DNA from: Cutibacterium equinum
Lineage (GTDB): Bacteria; Actinomycetota; Actinomycetes; Propionibacteriales; Propionibacteriaceae
Assembly (NCBI RefSeq): GCF_028021195.1
Contig: NZ_CP115668.1
Coordinates: 1,116,001 to 1,180,000, forward strand
Direction of reading: 5' to 3'
Length of the DNA stretch: 64,000 nucleotides
The translations under genes were made by a program, and so were the position numbers. The notes beneath the pieces were generated by a model. It was not told the DNA's origin. It saw nothing but the letters and a program-made list of their open reading frames with translations, and ran no database searches. Of this stretch, positions 40,887-49,525 are shown piece by piece; positions within the stretch are counted from its first letter, which is position 1, and each line of letters begins with the position of its first letter.

Positions 40887-41693
40887 ATGCGGTGCGCGGT
40901 TGTTGGTCATCCGGTGGCTCATTCCCTGTCGCCGGTCATTCATCAGGCCGCGTATCGGGCTCTCGGACTGGACTGGTCCTATGACGCCATTGACGTCGAG
41001 CCTGGTGGGCTGCGCGCCTTCGTCGACGGGCTTGACGAGTCGTGGCGTGGCTTGTCGGTGACGATGCCCCACAAGCTTGATCTCATGGAGTTGGGCGAGA
41101 TCGATGAGACCGTCGAGCTGCTGGGAGCGGCGAACACCTGGGTGCGTCGTGACGGACGGGTTATTGTTCGCAACACCGACGTCACTGGGGCCGGTGTCGC
41201 ACTTCGATCACGCGGGGTCGGCGAGGTCAGCAAGGTCGTCATGCTCGGAGCGGGGGCGACGGCGAGGTCGGTCCTTGCCGCCGCCGTCGATCTGGGAGTT
41301 GACGAGGTCATCATCATGTCTCGGGCTCGGGAGCGCTCGACTGAGATTCTTGAACTCGCCGATCGTCTCGGGGCCCGCGCCGCCTGGTTGCCCTTCGAGT
41401 CCGAGCCGCCGCACTGCGACCTCATGGTGTCGACGGTGCCGGCCGGGTCGCTCATGCACCGAGTTGAGGACCTCGCTGCCCGTACCGACGCCGTTTTCGA
41501 CGTCATTTACGATCCGTGGCCGACACCCCTGACGGTAGCTGGGGAGCATGAGGGTGTCACGGTCGTCGACGGGCTCGACCTCCTCGTCGGACAGGCCGTC
41601 GATCAGATCCGACTCATGACGGGTCATGAGGTTGCCATGGACGTCTTGAGGTCCGCAGCACAGAACGGTCTGGCCGGGCGCGCCCGCCTTTGA
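40887..41693 (+). CDS. aroE: Shikimate dehydrogenase
   Basis: Reduces 3-dehydroshikimate to shikimate with NADPH. 268 residues from the ATG at 40887, which has GGAGG 8 nt upstream; an in-frame TTG at 40881 is less likely. Motifs: [17 protein letters not shown] (substrate site), the catalytic Lys in [22 protein letters not shown], and the nucleotide-binding [14 protein letters not shown]. First of the aro cluster. Confidence 0.93.
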   Translation: MRCAVVGHPVAHSLSPVIHQAAYRALGLDWSYDAIDVEPGGLRAFVDGLDESWRGLSVTMPHKLDLMELGEIDETVELLGAANTWVRRDGRVIVRNTDVTGAGVALRSRGVGEVSKVVMLGAGATARSVLAAAVDLGVDEVIIMSRARERSTEILELADRLGARAAWLPFESEPPHCDLMVSTVPAGSLMHRVEDLAARTDAVFDVIYDPWPTPLTVAGEHEGVTVVDGLDLLVGQAVDQIRLMTGHEVAMDVLRSAAQNGLAGRARL

Positions 41694-41706
41694 GAGACTG
41701 GACCTC

Positions 41707-42903
41707 ATGCTACGCTACCTCACTGCTGGGCAGTCCCACGGACCTGCCCTTGTCGCGATCATGGAGGGCATCCCAGCCCATGTGCGCGTCGGGGCCGAGG
41801 AGATTTCACAGGAGTTGCGACGTCGTCGCCTCGGGGTGGGTCGAGGGGCCCGGATGTCTTTCGAGGCCGATGAGTTGGAACTGACGTCCGGGTTCCGTCA
41901 TGGCGAGACCTTGGGCGATCCCATCGCCGTTCGTATCGGCAACTCCGAGTGGGACAAGTGGCGCACCGTCATGGCTCCCGGGCCGGTGGACCCTGAGGAG
42001 CTGGCTGGCCAAGCACGTGGTGCCGCCCTGACACGGCCTCGTCCCGGACACGCTGACCTGGCTGGAATGCAGAAGTACGACTTCGACGAGGCCCGTCCGA
42101 TCCTGGAACGGGCTTCAGCTCGTGAAACCGCAGCGCGAGTGGCTCTGGGAGCCATCGCCAAGGCCTTCCTCACACAGGCCCTCGGTATTGAGGTGCTCTC
42201 TCACGTGGTGTCCCTCGGGTCGGTCGAGTGCCCTGAGGGTTTGCGGCCGAAGCCGGACGATTTGGCCCGGATCGACGCCGACCCAGTGCGCTGTGCTGAC
42301 CCCGCCACGAGCCAGCGCATGGTCGCCGAGGTGGAGACATGCCGCAAGGAGGGCGACACCTTGGGCGGTGTCGTCGAGGTGCTGGCATACGGGGTGCCGC
42401 CGGGATTGGGATCCCACAGCCAGGGGGACCGACGACTCGACGCGCGGCTGGCCGGCGCTCTCATGGGTATTCAGGCCATCAAGGGAGTCGAGGTGGGTGA
42501 CGGCTTCGACCTGGCTCGTCGTCGGGGGTCCAGGGCCCATGACGCGATGGAACCAACCCCGGCCGGCATCCACCGCACGAGTGATCGCTCAGGCGGCACC
42601 GAGGGCGGCATCTCGACCGGTCAGGTGTTGCGGGTGCGGGCGGCCATGAAGCCCATCGCGACGGTTCCTCGAGCCCTGCCGACGATCGACGTCACCACTG
42701 GCGAGGCCGCCACGGCCCATCACCAACGTTCCGACGTCTGCGCTGTCCCGGCGGCAGGCGTCGTGGCCGAGGCGATGGTTGCCCTGGTGTTGGCCGAGTG
42801 CGCCCTGGAGAAGTTCGGCGGAGACTCGCTGTCAGAGACTCGCCGTAACGCCCAGGCTTACCTGGATCGTCTTGCCGAACGCGGTGTGGTGGTGGCTCCG
42901 TGA
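41707..42903 (+). CDS. aroC: Chorismate synthase
   Basis: FMN-dependent last step of the shikimate pathway, EPSP to chorismate. 398 residues. N-terminus [20 protein letters not shown], the basic [12 protein letters not shown] segment, [19 protein letters not shown], and the C-terminal [17 protein letters not shown] are all family signatures. Overlaps aroK by four bases (GTGA). Confidence 0.96.
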   Translation: MLRYLTAGQSHGPALVAIMEGIPAHVRVGAEEISQELRRRRLGVGRGARMSFEADELELTSGFRHGETLGDPIAVRIGNSEWDKWRTVMAPGPVDPEELAGQARGAALTRPRPGHADLAGMQKYDFDEARPILERASARETAARVALGAIAKAFLTQALGIEVLSHVVSLGSVECPEGLRPKPDDLARIDADPVRCADPATSQRMVAEVETCRKEGDTLGGVVEVLAYGVPPGLGSHSQGDRRLDARLAGALMGIQAIKGVEVGDGFDLARRRGSRAHDAMEPTPAGIHRTSDRSGGTEGGISTGQVLRVRAAMKPIATVPRALPTIDVTTGEAATAHHQRSDVCAVPAAGVVAEAMVALVLAECALEKFGGDSLSETRRNAQAYLDRLAERGVVVAP

Positions 42904-43415
42904 GTGTCATTGTTCTCATCGGTGCCCCCGGATCGGGCAAGTCCACCGTGGGGCCATTGTTGGCCGAGCGCCTGGGGGAGGAGTTCGTTGACGTCGATGC
43001 CCGCATCGAGCAGGTGGAGGGGCGCGACATCCCCGAGATCTTTCTCGTCGACGGAGAGCCATATTTTCGCCAGGTCGAGAGACGAGAGACCCTCGCTGCG
43101 ATTGAGCACGGCGGAGTGGTGTCCCTGGGTGGCGGAGCGCCCCTTGACGTCGAGGTCGGCAAAGTCCTGGATCAGGTGTGTGTCGTGTGGCTTGATGTCT
43201 CGGCCCGCACTGCTGCCGACCGGGTGGGGTTGAAGGACACCGGTCGTCCGCTGCTGGGAGGCCAGGTGCACTCGCAGCTGGTGCGTCTCATGAAGGAAAG
43301 GCGCGCGGTGTACGCGCGCCCAGCGACCATCCGAGTGAGCACCGACAGGCTGACACCCGATGAGGTTGTCGAGACGATCATCGCTGAGCTGGCCGACCTT
43401 GAGGGAGAGTCGTGA
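42900..43415 (+). CDS. aroK: Shikimate kinase
   Basis: Phosphorylates shikimate at O3. 171 residues, NMP-kinase fold. P-loop [12 protein letters not shown], shikimate-binding [18 protein letters not shown] and the GGGAPLD loop are visible, and the lid contains [16 protein letters not shown] starts overlap aroC upstream and aroB downstream. Confidence 0.95.
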   Translation: MSVIVLIGAPGSGKSTVGPLLAERLGEEFVDVDARIEQVEGRDIPEIFLVDGEPYFRQVERRETLAAIEHGGVVSLGGGAPLDVEVGKVLDQVCVVWLDVSARTAADRVGLKDTGRPLLGGQVHSQLVRLMKERRAVYARPATIRVSTDRLTPDEVVETIIAELADLEGES

Positions 43416-44491
43416 ACGTCGTCGAGGTGGCAACGGCTCGGCCGTACCAGGTGCGGATCGGCTCAGGTGCGGTGGGGGACTTGGCAGCTCTGGTGGCAGG
43501 ACGCCGGGTTGTCGTCGTGTGTCCGCAACCACGTGTCGACCTCGTGGAGCGACTTGGGCTCGATGCCCCGATCATCATCGAGGTGCCGGACGCCGAGGAC
43601 GCCAAGACACCCGATGTGCTGGTCAGCGGGTGGGAGAAACTTGCCGAGGCCGGCATGACCCGCGGCGACGTCATTGTTGGTCTCGGTGGGGGAGCCACCA
43701 CTGATCTGGCCGGGTTTTTGGCGGCGACATGGATGCGCGGCGTTGACGTCATCCATATTCCAACGACAGTGCTCGCCATGGCCGATGCTGCCATTGGCGG
43801 CAAGACGGGTATCAACATACCCGCGGGCAAGAACCTTGTCGGGGCCTTCCATGAACCGCAAGCGGTACTGTGCGACACCGATCTGTTGACGACCCTGCCC
43901 GCCCGTGAGGTGCGATCGGGCCTGGCAGAGATCGTCAAATGCGGGTTCACCAATGATCCTGTGATTCTGGACCTCGTTGAGCAACCGGGCATTCTCGACG
44001 TCACATCAGATACCTTCGTCGACGTGCTCACCAGGGCCGTCACGGTCAAGGCGGGCGTTGTCAGTGAAGATCTCTATGAAGGGACCTCGTCGCGTGGCCA
44101 CGTTGGCCGCGAGAGATTGAACTACGGACACACCTTGGCCCACGCCGTCGAGGCCCACGAGCACTTCACCTGGCGCCACGGTGAAGCCGACGCCGTCGGG
44201 ATGGTTTTTGCTGCTGAACTGTCTCGGCGATACCTGGGTCTGTCTGACGAGGTCGTGGATCGAACCCGGACCATCTTGGCCGGGATCGGGCTTCCCATCA
44301 CCTTCGACGAGGTCGGGTGGGCGGATCTACGGGAGACGATGAACCTCGACAAGAAGACCAGGCTCGATCCACGGACCCAACGGCGGGTCTTGAGGTTCGT
44401 CGGCATCAGCGAACCCGGCGAGGTCGCGATGATCGTTGATCCCGACGAGGATGTGCTGGTCGAGTGTTATCGGAGCTTGCGGGCTGCTTGA
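43412..44491 (+). CDS. aroB: 3-dehydroquinate synthase
   Basis: NAD- and zinc-dependent cyclisation of DAHP to 3-dehydroquinate. 359 residues. NAD-binding GGGATTDLAGFLAATWMRG, then IPTTVLAMADAAIGGKTG, and the metal ligands in LAEIVKCGF (Glu), YGHTLAHAVE and WRHGEADAVGMVF (His). Last gene of aroECKB. In many actinobacteria aroQ and efp follow; here an accessory block follows and aroQ is not in the window. Confidence 0.96.
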   Translation: MNVVEVATARPYQVRIGSGAVGDLAALVAGRRVVVVCPQPRVDLVERLGLDAPIIIEVPDAEDAKTPDVLVSGWEKLAEAGMTRGDVIVGLGGGATTDLAGFLAATWMRGVDVIHIPTTVLAMADAAIGGKTGINIPAGKNLVGAFHEPQAVLCDTDLLTTLPAREVRSGLAEIVKCGFTNDPVILDLVEQPGILDVTSDTFVDVLTRAVTVKAGVVSEDLYEGTSSRGHVGRERLNYGHTLAHAVEAHEHFTWRHGEADAVGMVFAAELSRRYLGLSDEVVDRTRTILAGIGLPITFDEVGWADLRETMNLDKKTRLDPRTQRRVLRFVGISEPGEVAMIVDPDEDVLVECYRSLRAA

Positions 44492-44517
44492 TGCCGCCGG
44501 CTGCCAAGGCGTTGACA

Positions 44518-44575
44518 GCCAACCAAACCCCCGGTCACGGCCCTTCCGTGATGCCAACCAAGCCCCCGGTCACGG
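44518..44575. repeat. Two direct repeats, 35-bp period, after aroB
   Basis: A 23-base unit beginning GCCAACCAA and ending CCCCCGGTCACGG occurs at 44518-44540 and 44553-44575 with one difference. The bases between the copies (CCCTTCCGTGAT) are echoed after the second copy by CCCTCCCTGTCAT. It marks the edge of the accessory block and has no coding frame of its own. Confidence 0.7.
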
Positions 44576-44741
44576 GTGCCCTCCCTGTCATGTGGCGATC
44601 CCGGTTGTGAAAGCTGAGGCTGCTACGTGGGGCCGCACGGTGGCCAGTCATCACCGACATTTCCACAGCAACACGATGAGGAAGCCGAAAGCCAATGTTG
44701 TCTTGAAGGAGATTCCACCAGGAGCGGGGTCCGTCGACCTC

Positions 44742-45689
44742 CTAGGCCGCGGCCAGACCCCGCATGATGTCACGCAGCACCGGTTCGCTGAACATGGCCT
44801 TGGGTCGGTGACGGCGATGGAGGTGCGAGGCCAACCAGTCGAGGACAAACCTGGGGTTTCGCCGGATCATGGTAGGGGTGGTGTGCAACACCTTCCACCC
44901 ATGCCGGTCAAGATGAGCCGACCGCATCATGGTCGCCTCGTAGCCATCTGCGGTGCCATGGACGTTCCTGCCGTCAATCTCGAGGGCCACGGTCTCGGCC
45001 TCAAAGGCTTGGTCGAGGTAGTAGTGGCGGTCACCAACACGGACCTTGTGATTTGGTTTGTTTCCGGTGACACCCACAGCTCTGAGGATCCGGCCCATCT
45101 CCAACTCGGGAATCGACCACGGGGCCAGGGCGATGTCAGCCAGAGCAGCATCGACCTGGGTTCTCGAGTATCGACCCGTGAGGCTCTTACGCGCTTCCCG
45201 ACAGCCTTCGGGAGTGACGAAGCGTTGCCGTAAGGCCTCACAAACCCACTCCCATTCCCCCTGGATGGCCAATATCAGAACCGACACCTCGGGTTCAGCA
45301 AGACGGACCCTTTCCCGTTCGGTGATGAATCGGTGCGGCATGTGCCAGCGATGAACGCGGATGCCTGGCCGAACGAGGCTGCGGGTTCGAGAGAATGCTT
45401 CGACCTCGTTGATGGCACGCAAGTCCATCGGGTGGGCCGATCCCGGCGGCGTCATCCCGAGCAGGATGAGGGCCGCCTTGCCGACGAGGACGACATCACG
45501 GTGCCAGAGAAGGAGGGCACGGATGATCGTGCGAGGGTCGCGGGCAAGAGACGTTGCGGCGACGACCCCGGGCAGGATCCGCACGGCGTCTCCGCGTGCC
45601 ACTGCGCGGTCGGCCTGGCCCCGAATGTAGCTGTGACGGTGAATACGGGCGACTCCACGGCGCTCGATCTGGTCTTGAAAGGTTCTCAC
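44742..45689 (-). CDS. DUF559/AbiEi-like protein: winged-helix N-terminus with Vsr-type nuclease-like C-terminus
   Basis: 315 residues, GTG start. The N-terminal part (VARIHRHSYIRGQADRAVAR, then GDAVRILPGVVAA) looks like the DNA-binding start of AbiEi antitoxin-like proteins. The C-terminal 110 residues fit a DUF559/Vsr-like PD-(D/E)XK fold: YYLDQAFEAETVALEIDGR gives Asp, Glu and Glu-x-Asp positions, followed by RSAHLDRHGWKVLHTTPTM and a terminal helix. Such proteins are common and lineage-variable in actinobacteria; no partner toxin is adjacent. Function unknown, possibly defence or DNA repair related. Confidence 0.65.
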   Translation of the reverse strand: MRTFQDQIERRGVARIHRHSYIRGQADRAVARGDAVRILPGVVAATSLARDPRTIIRALLLWHRDVVLVGKAALILLGMTPPGSAHPMDLRAINEVEAFSRTRSLVRPGIRVHRWHMPHRFITERERVRLAEPEVSVLILAIQGEWEWVCEALRQRFVTPEGCREARKSLTGRYSRTQVDAALADIALAPWSIPELEMGRILRAVGVTGNKPNHKVRVGDRHYYLDQAFEAETVALEIDGRNVHGTADGYEATMMRSAHLDRHGWKVLHTTPTMIRRNPRFVLDWLASHLHRRHRPKAMFSEPVLRDIMRGLAAA

Positions 45690-45739
45690 ACCTACAGTTC
45701 TCGTCGCAGACCCTGGAATCCGTCAGGCAATGTCAGATC

Positions 45740-45748
45740 TGTGGACAA
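45740..45748 (-). promoter_or_regulatory. DnaA box (TTGTCCACA)
   Basis: Minus-strand TTGTCCACA, the consensus DnaA box of high-GC actinobacteria. Intergenic, 51 nt upstream of the DUF559 gene start. Confidence 0.6.
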
Positions 45749-45773
45749 CCGCGTTGGGCGCACTCAAACCGGC

Positions 45774-45782
45774 TGTGGATAA
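45774..45782 (-). promoter_or_regulatory. DnaA box (TTATCCACA)
   Basis: Minus-strand TTATCCACA, the perfect E. coli-type DnaA box. Same orientation as the box at 45740, 34 nt apart start to start. Confidence 0.6.
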
Positions 45783-45937
45783 CTGCCGACTGATCAAGCT
45801 TGGAGCTGCGGGAAGTGGCACCGGACAACTTCGTCACCGTGATTGCCATAGGACGCGCGGTGACACGAAACCCGAGGCAAGACCTGGTGGCTGCGTCGTG
45901 GTGTGCGGCGAATGTTCCTCACCTGGGATCGTGGGGG

Positions 45938-45967
45938 TTGCCAGGAGTCATCCTCAACCCTTACTAT
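45938..45967 (+). promoter_or_regulatory. Promoter of the ArsR-family gene
   Basis: TTGCCA (45938-45943), 18-bp spacer, TACTAT (45962-45967), then 6 nt to the ATG. It is the best -35/-10 pair noticed in the window and implies a leaderless mRNA. Confidence 0.65.
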
Positions 45968-45970
45968 CAT

Positions 45971-45988
45971 CGTATGAGTGAAGATACG
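45971..45988. promoter_or_regulatory. Possible ArsR operator over the start codon
   Basis: CGTAT, eight bases, ATACG: a perfect 5-bp inverted repeat spanning the start of the ArsR gene. ArsR/SmtB operators are often imperfect AT-containing palindromes near the start of their own gene, so autoregulation is plausible. Confidence 0.4.
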
Positions 45989-46369
45989 CATACATGTACA
46001 TTTGGTGTTGACAGCGCCTATGTCGACCTCGCAGCAGAGGTGTTCGCCCTGCTGGCTGACCCAACTCGCATCCGCATCATCCTTGCGCTTCGTGACGGCG
46101 AGATGTCCGTGAAAGACCTCGCCGACGTCGTAGCCAAGCGTCCCACGGCCGTGTCCCAGCATCTGGCGAAATTGCGCATGGGCCGTATGGTTTCGGCCCG
46201 CCGCGACGGCACCACGATGTACTACAGCCTCACCGATGAGCACGCCCGCAATCTGGTTTCACAGGCTGTCTTCCAGGCGGAGCACGACGTTGACGCAATC
46301 CCGACCCATCACATGGTTGAGATGACCCACCCCAAGTCGTGTCCTGCTCGTCATTCGAGCGAGGCCTGA
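45974..46369 (+). CDS. ArsR/SmtB-family metal-responsive repressor, KmtR-like
   Basis: 131 residues from the ATG at 45974; the longer open frame upstream is non-coding and lies before the promoter. Winged helix: EVFALLADPTRIRIILAL, then EMSVKDLADVV and TAVSQHLAKLRMGRMVSARR, DGTTMYYSL. The C-terminal part DEHARNLV...QAEHDVDAIPTHH keeps the His, Glu-His and His-His positions that bind Ni/Co in mycobacterial KmtR, so a nickel or cobalt sensor is the best guess. A Cys-containing N-terminus (THTCTFG) is present. No metal exporter gene is adjacent. Followed by a strong terminator. Confidence 0.82.
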   Translation: MSEDTHTCTFGVDSAYVDLAAEVFALLADPTRIRIILALRDGEMSVKDLADVVAKRPTAVSQHLAKLRMGRMVSARRDGTTMYYSLTDEHARNLVSQAVFQAEHDVDAIPTHHMVEMTHPKSCPARHSSEA

Positions 46370-46390
46370 TCATCCCGGTTTTGGCCAGTC

Positions 46391-46420
46391 GAGGCGCCGG
46401 GGTGTCCGCCCCGGCGCCTC
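46391..46420. terminator. Bidirectional terminator between the ArsR gene and capA
   Basis: Perfect 12-bp stem GAGGCGCCGGGG / CCCCGGCGCCTC with a six-base loop, between two convergent genes. Confidence 0.8.
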
Positions 46421-46479
46421 CAGCGGTCGGCTTCATCTTTACCGTTGGCTGCTGGCCCTTCCTCGCCGATTCGGGCAGA

Positions 46480-47769
46480 TCAGGCCTCGGTAACCCCTTG
46501 AACACCCAGTGAGAGGACGGTCTTGGAGACTTCGCGCTCCGCTTCCTCGAGGCGCGTCTCCTTGCCGTGACCGGACGTGAGCTCGTTGTGAACGGCGTGG
46601 ATGCGGATCGGACCGTCTTTCTTGGACCCAATGAGAATCGGGATGTACTCGGCTTTCGTGGTGGAGACCTTCCCGGAGTTCATCGAGAAGGTCACCCTGC
46701 CGATCACCCCTTCATAGGTGCGCGGCATGTCCGGGGGCTGTTGAGCGACGAGGTTACCCATCCCGTACATGACGATCTTGCCGTTGATGCGCGCCCAGGG
46801 CTCGACGACGTGGCTGTGATGGCAGTACACCATGTCGACCGCTGGGGACGCGGTGAGTTTCTCGGCCAACTGCACCTGTTGCTCGGTGGGCTCGTGGTGA
46901 TACTCGAGTCCGGAGTGCATGGCGACGATGACGATATCGGCGCCGGCCTTCTTGGCGGCTTCTGCCCTTTTGATGAGGTGGTCGGCCTCGATGTCGCTCC
47001 ACGCCCATGACTGGTTTTCCGGGGGCGTCGATCCGTTGAGTCCGTAAGCCCCTGAAACCAGCCCCAGTTTGACGCCATTGCTCGCTGTGAGAATGACAGG
47101 TGTCTGAGCCTCTTTCTCGGTTCGGGCCGTCCCGGAGTGCCTGACATGTTTGGCGTCCATGGCGTCGAGGGTGGCCTTGAGGCCCGCGAACCCTCGGTCG
47201 AAGGAGTGGTTCGACGCCGTGCTGCAGGCATCGAAGCCGACGTCGGCAATGGCCTGGGCGCTTTCGGTGGGAACGCCGAACTCGGGGTAGCTCGTGTACC
47301 GAGTTCCCTTGGGGGCGACGGGGACCTCTTCATGGCAGATGGACAAGTCGGCGTCGCGAATGATGGGGGCGACGGTGCCGAAGATGGGAGCGAAGTCATA
47401 GCCGCCCTTGCCATCTCGCTTGGCGGTCTGCCACGTGGGTCCGTGCCACAGCAGGTCTCCGGAGACGGTGACGGTGAGATTCTTGCCGTCAGTCTTGTGG
47501 CTGACCGTCTTGGCGACCCCGTGCTTGGTTGACGCCGACTGCGCCGCGCTCGGCGAAGCCTTTGGTGATACTGGCGCAGCCGTCTTCGGTGTCCTGGCAG
47601 ATGCGCTGGCACGTGAGACTGGGGATGTCCTGGCACGTGAGACTGCGGGTGCGCTGGTGCTAGAGACTGGGGCGGGCGCCGTGACGTCGTCAGGGGGTGT
47701 CGACGCGCAACCGCACACCATCAGCCCCGTTGCCAGGGCCACAATCAGCCGCTTTCTGCGGACCAGCAC
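46480..47769 (-). CDS. CapA-like (PGA_cap) metallophosphatase-fold lipoprotein
   Basis: 429 residues. An N-terminal signal peptide ends in a probable lipobox VCGC (Cys about 21), then an 80-residue Ser/Thr/Ala/Arg low-complexity linker. The catalytic-type fold begins LTVTVSGDLLWHGP and has ADLSICHEEVP, STASNHSFDRG, VIVAMHSGLEYHHEP, and VYCHHSHVVEPWARING: the Asp, Asn-His and His-rich motifs of CapA/PgsA proteins. In Bacillus these take part in poly-gamma-glutamate capsule formation; no other capsule genes are nearby, so the actual role is open. Three bases after ppk2, probably one transcript. Confidence 0.85.
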   Translation of the reverse strand: MLVRRKRLIVALATGLMVCGCASTPPDDVTAPAPVSSTSAPAVSRARTSPVSRASASARTPKTAAPVSPKASPSAAQSASTKHGVAKTVSHKTDGKNLTVTVSGDLLWHGPTWQTAKRDGKGGYDFAPIFGTVAPIIRDADLSICHEEVPVAPKGTRYTSYPEFGVPTESAQAIADVGFDACSTASNHSFDRGFAGLKATLDAMDAKHVRHSGTARTEKEAQTPVILTASNGVKLGLVSGAYGLNGSTPPENQSWAWSDIEADHLIKRAEAAKKAGADIVIVAMHSGLEYHHEPTEQQVQLAEKLTASPAVDMVYCHHSHVVEPWARINGKIVMYGMGNLVAQQPPDMPRTYEGVIGRVTFSMNSGKVSTTKAEYIPILIGSKKDGPIRIHAVHNELTSGHGKETRLEEAEREVSKTVLSLGVQGVTEA

Positions 47770-47772
47770 AGC

Positions 47773-48723
47773 TCAATCTCCCACCATGTCTCGGGCTCGA
47801 CGCACCAACAAGGGATCGGGTTCGCCGACGACCTTTTCGTCTTTGCCTTCGTAATCATATTGCGACAAGAAATACCTCATGGCGTTGAGACGCGCGCGTT
47901 TCTTGTCATTGGACTTGATGCATATCCACGGAGCGACATCGGTGTCAGTCGCGGCGAACATCTCTTCCTTGGCGCGGGTGTAATCGTCCCAACGTCCCAA
48001 GGATTCCAGGTCCATGGGGGAAAGCTTCCAGCGGCGAACTGGATCCAGCTGACGAATTGCGAACCGAGTGCGCTGTTCCTGCCGGGTTACCGAGAACCAG
48101 AACTTGGTGACGTGGATTCCCGACTCGATGATCATCTCCTCGAGGATGGGGGCCTGACGCAGGAAGATTCGATGTTCTTCGTCGCTGCAAAACCCCATGA
48201 CTCGCTCGACGCCACCACGGTTGTACCAGGAACGGTCGAAGAGCACGATCTCGCCAGCCGTGGGCAAGTGCTGGATGTAACGCTGGAAATTCCACTGACC
48301 GAGTTCGCGGTCCGAGGGTTTGTCGAGGGCGACGGTACGGCAGCGACGGGGATTGAGGTGTTCGCTGAACCGCTTGATTGCGCCACCCTTACCGGCGGCG
48401 TCGCGTCCTTCGAAGACGATGACGTGACGTTCGCCAGTGTCGTCGATGGAGTACTGGAGCTTGAGAAGCTCAATTTGCAGCAACCTTTTCTGGGTTTCGT
48501 ACTCGCGCCTGTCCATGAGAGTCGGGTAGGGGTAATCCTCATGCCAGGTCTCCACGGCCGAACCGTCGGGAGCGATGAGTTCGGGGTCGTCCCCATGCTC
48601 ATCGGAATCGACGACATATCCGGCATCGGCGACCAGATCAATGAATTCACGCAGCGAGTGCTGGTCGGAATCCGTGGCGGGATCGAAGTGGGCGCGCAGC
48701 TCATGGGAGTCGAGGTCGTGCAT
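47773..48723 (-). CDS. ppk2: Polyphosphate kinase 2
   Basis: PPK2 transfers phosphate between polyphosphate and nucleotides. 316 residues from the ATG at 48723, chosen over an in-frame TTG at 48756 because TAACGT lies 7 nt upstream. Walker A GRDAAGKGG (about residues 107-113+), Walker B FDRSWYNRGGVERVMGF, lid WNFQRYIQHLP, and the C-terminal KSNDKKRARLNAMRYFL are typical of the class I single-domain enzymes. Preference for GDP or ADP cannot be read from sequence. Leads the ppk2-capA pair. Confidence 0.92.
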   Translation of the reverse strand: MHDLDSHELRAHFDPATDSDQHSLREFIDLVADAGYVVDSDEHGDDPELIAPDGSAVETWHEDYPYPTLMDRREYETQKRLLQIELLKLQYSIDDTGERHVIVFEGRDAAGKGGAIKRFSEHLNPRRCRTVALDKPSDRELGQWNFQRYIQHLPTAGEIVLFDRSWYNRGGVERVMGFCSDEEHRIFLRQAPILEEMIIESGIHVTKFWFSVTRQEQRTRFAIRQLDPVRRWKLSPMDLESLGRWDDYTRAKEEMFAATDTDVAPWICIKSNDKKRARLNAMRYFLSQYDYEGKDEKVVGEPDPLLVRRARDMVGD

Positions 48724-48730
48724 GGCGACA

Positions 48731-48736
48731 ACGTTA
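48731..48736 (-). promoter_or_regulatory. Putative -10 element of ppk2
   Basis: Minus-strand TAACGT with 7 nt to the ATG at 48723. Confidence 0.35.
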
Positions 48737-48955
48737 CTGACCAGGTATGCGGGCAAGGTCTCAATGACGTGAACGGGACATGACGAGGTCGTATCATGGA
48801 GATGTCGAGCGGAGAGTGCGTGCTCGGCGTGGGCCTGTCCACTACCGACAATAGGGGCTCAAGCCCCGCGTCCGCTAGACTTGCCCAGGATGGTGGCCGG
48901 TGTGCCCCCATCTTGATTCATGATCAATGCACCTCATCTCGAAAGGGACCGACCT

Positions 48956-49525
48956 GTGGTTATCTCCACCAATGACATCAAGAACGGCACCGTTCTCAAC
49001 CTCGACGGCCAGCTGTGGACGGTCATCTGGTTTCAGCACCACAAGCCGGGTAAGGGCAACACCGTCGTTCGTACCAAGCTCAAGCACGTCCTGAGCGGCA
49101 AGGTCGTGGACAAGACCTTCAACTCCGACGTCAAGATCGAGTCGGCCGAGGTTGATCGTCGCGACATGCAGTACCTGTACCAGGACGGCGATGCCTACGT
49201 CTTCATGGACGAGACCACCTACGAGCAGCTGCCGATTTCCTCCGAGGTCGTCGGAGACGCCAAGGACTTCATGCTCGAGAACCAAACCGCCACTGTCGCC
49301 CTTCATGAGGGCAACCCGCTGTACATCGACCTGCCCGCCTCGGTCGAGCTCGAGATCACCTACACCGAGCCGGGTCTGCAGGGTGACCGTTCCACCGGTG
49401 GCACCAAGCCCGCCACCCTCGAGACCGGTCGCGAGATCCAGGTTCCGCTCTTCATCACCACTGGTGAGAAGGTCAAGGTTGATACCCGCTCGGGCGACTA
49501 CCTCGGTCGTATTTCCGACAAGTGA
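48956..49525 (+). CDS. efp: Elongation factor P
   Basis: Relieves ribosome stalling at polyproline. 189 residues from the GTG at 48956, with AAAGGGA about 8 nt upstream; an ATG at 48920 would add 12 residues not seen in the family. Domain I has the loop [14 protein letters not shown] with the lysine that is modified in some bacteria (actinobacterial forms often function unmodified). Three beta domains in total, ending [13 protein letters not shown]. The stop overlaps nusB (GTGA). A TAGACT hexamer about 75 nt upstream may be its -10 element. Confidence 0.95.
   Translation: MVISTNDIKNGTVLNLDGQLWTVIWFQHHKPGKGNTVVRTKLKHVLSGKVVDKTFNSDVKIESAEVDRRDMQYLYQDGDAYVFMDETTYEQLPISSEVVGDAKDFMLENQTATVALHEGNPLYIDLPASVELEITYTEPGLQGDRSTGGTKPATLETGREIQVPLFITTGEKVKVDTRSGDYLGRISDK

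Noticed and set aside
45800-45973. N-terminal extension of the ArsR gene
   Set aside because: It covers the promoter (TTGCCA-N18-TACTAT) and adds residues unrelated to the family.
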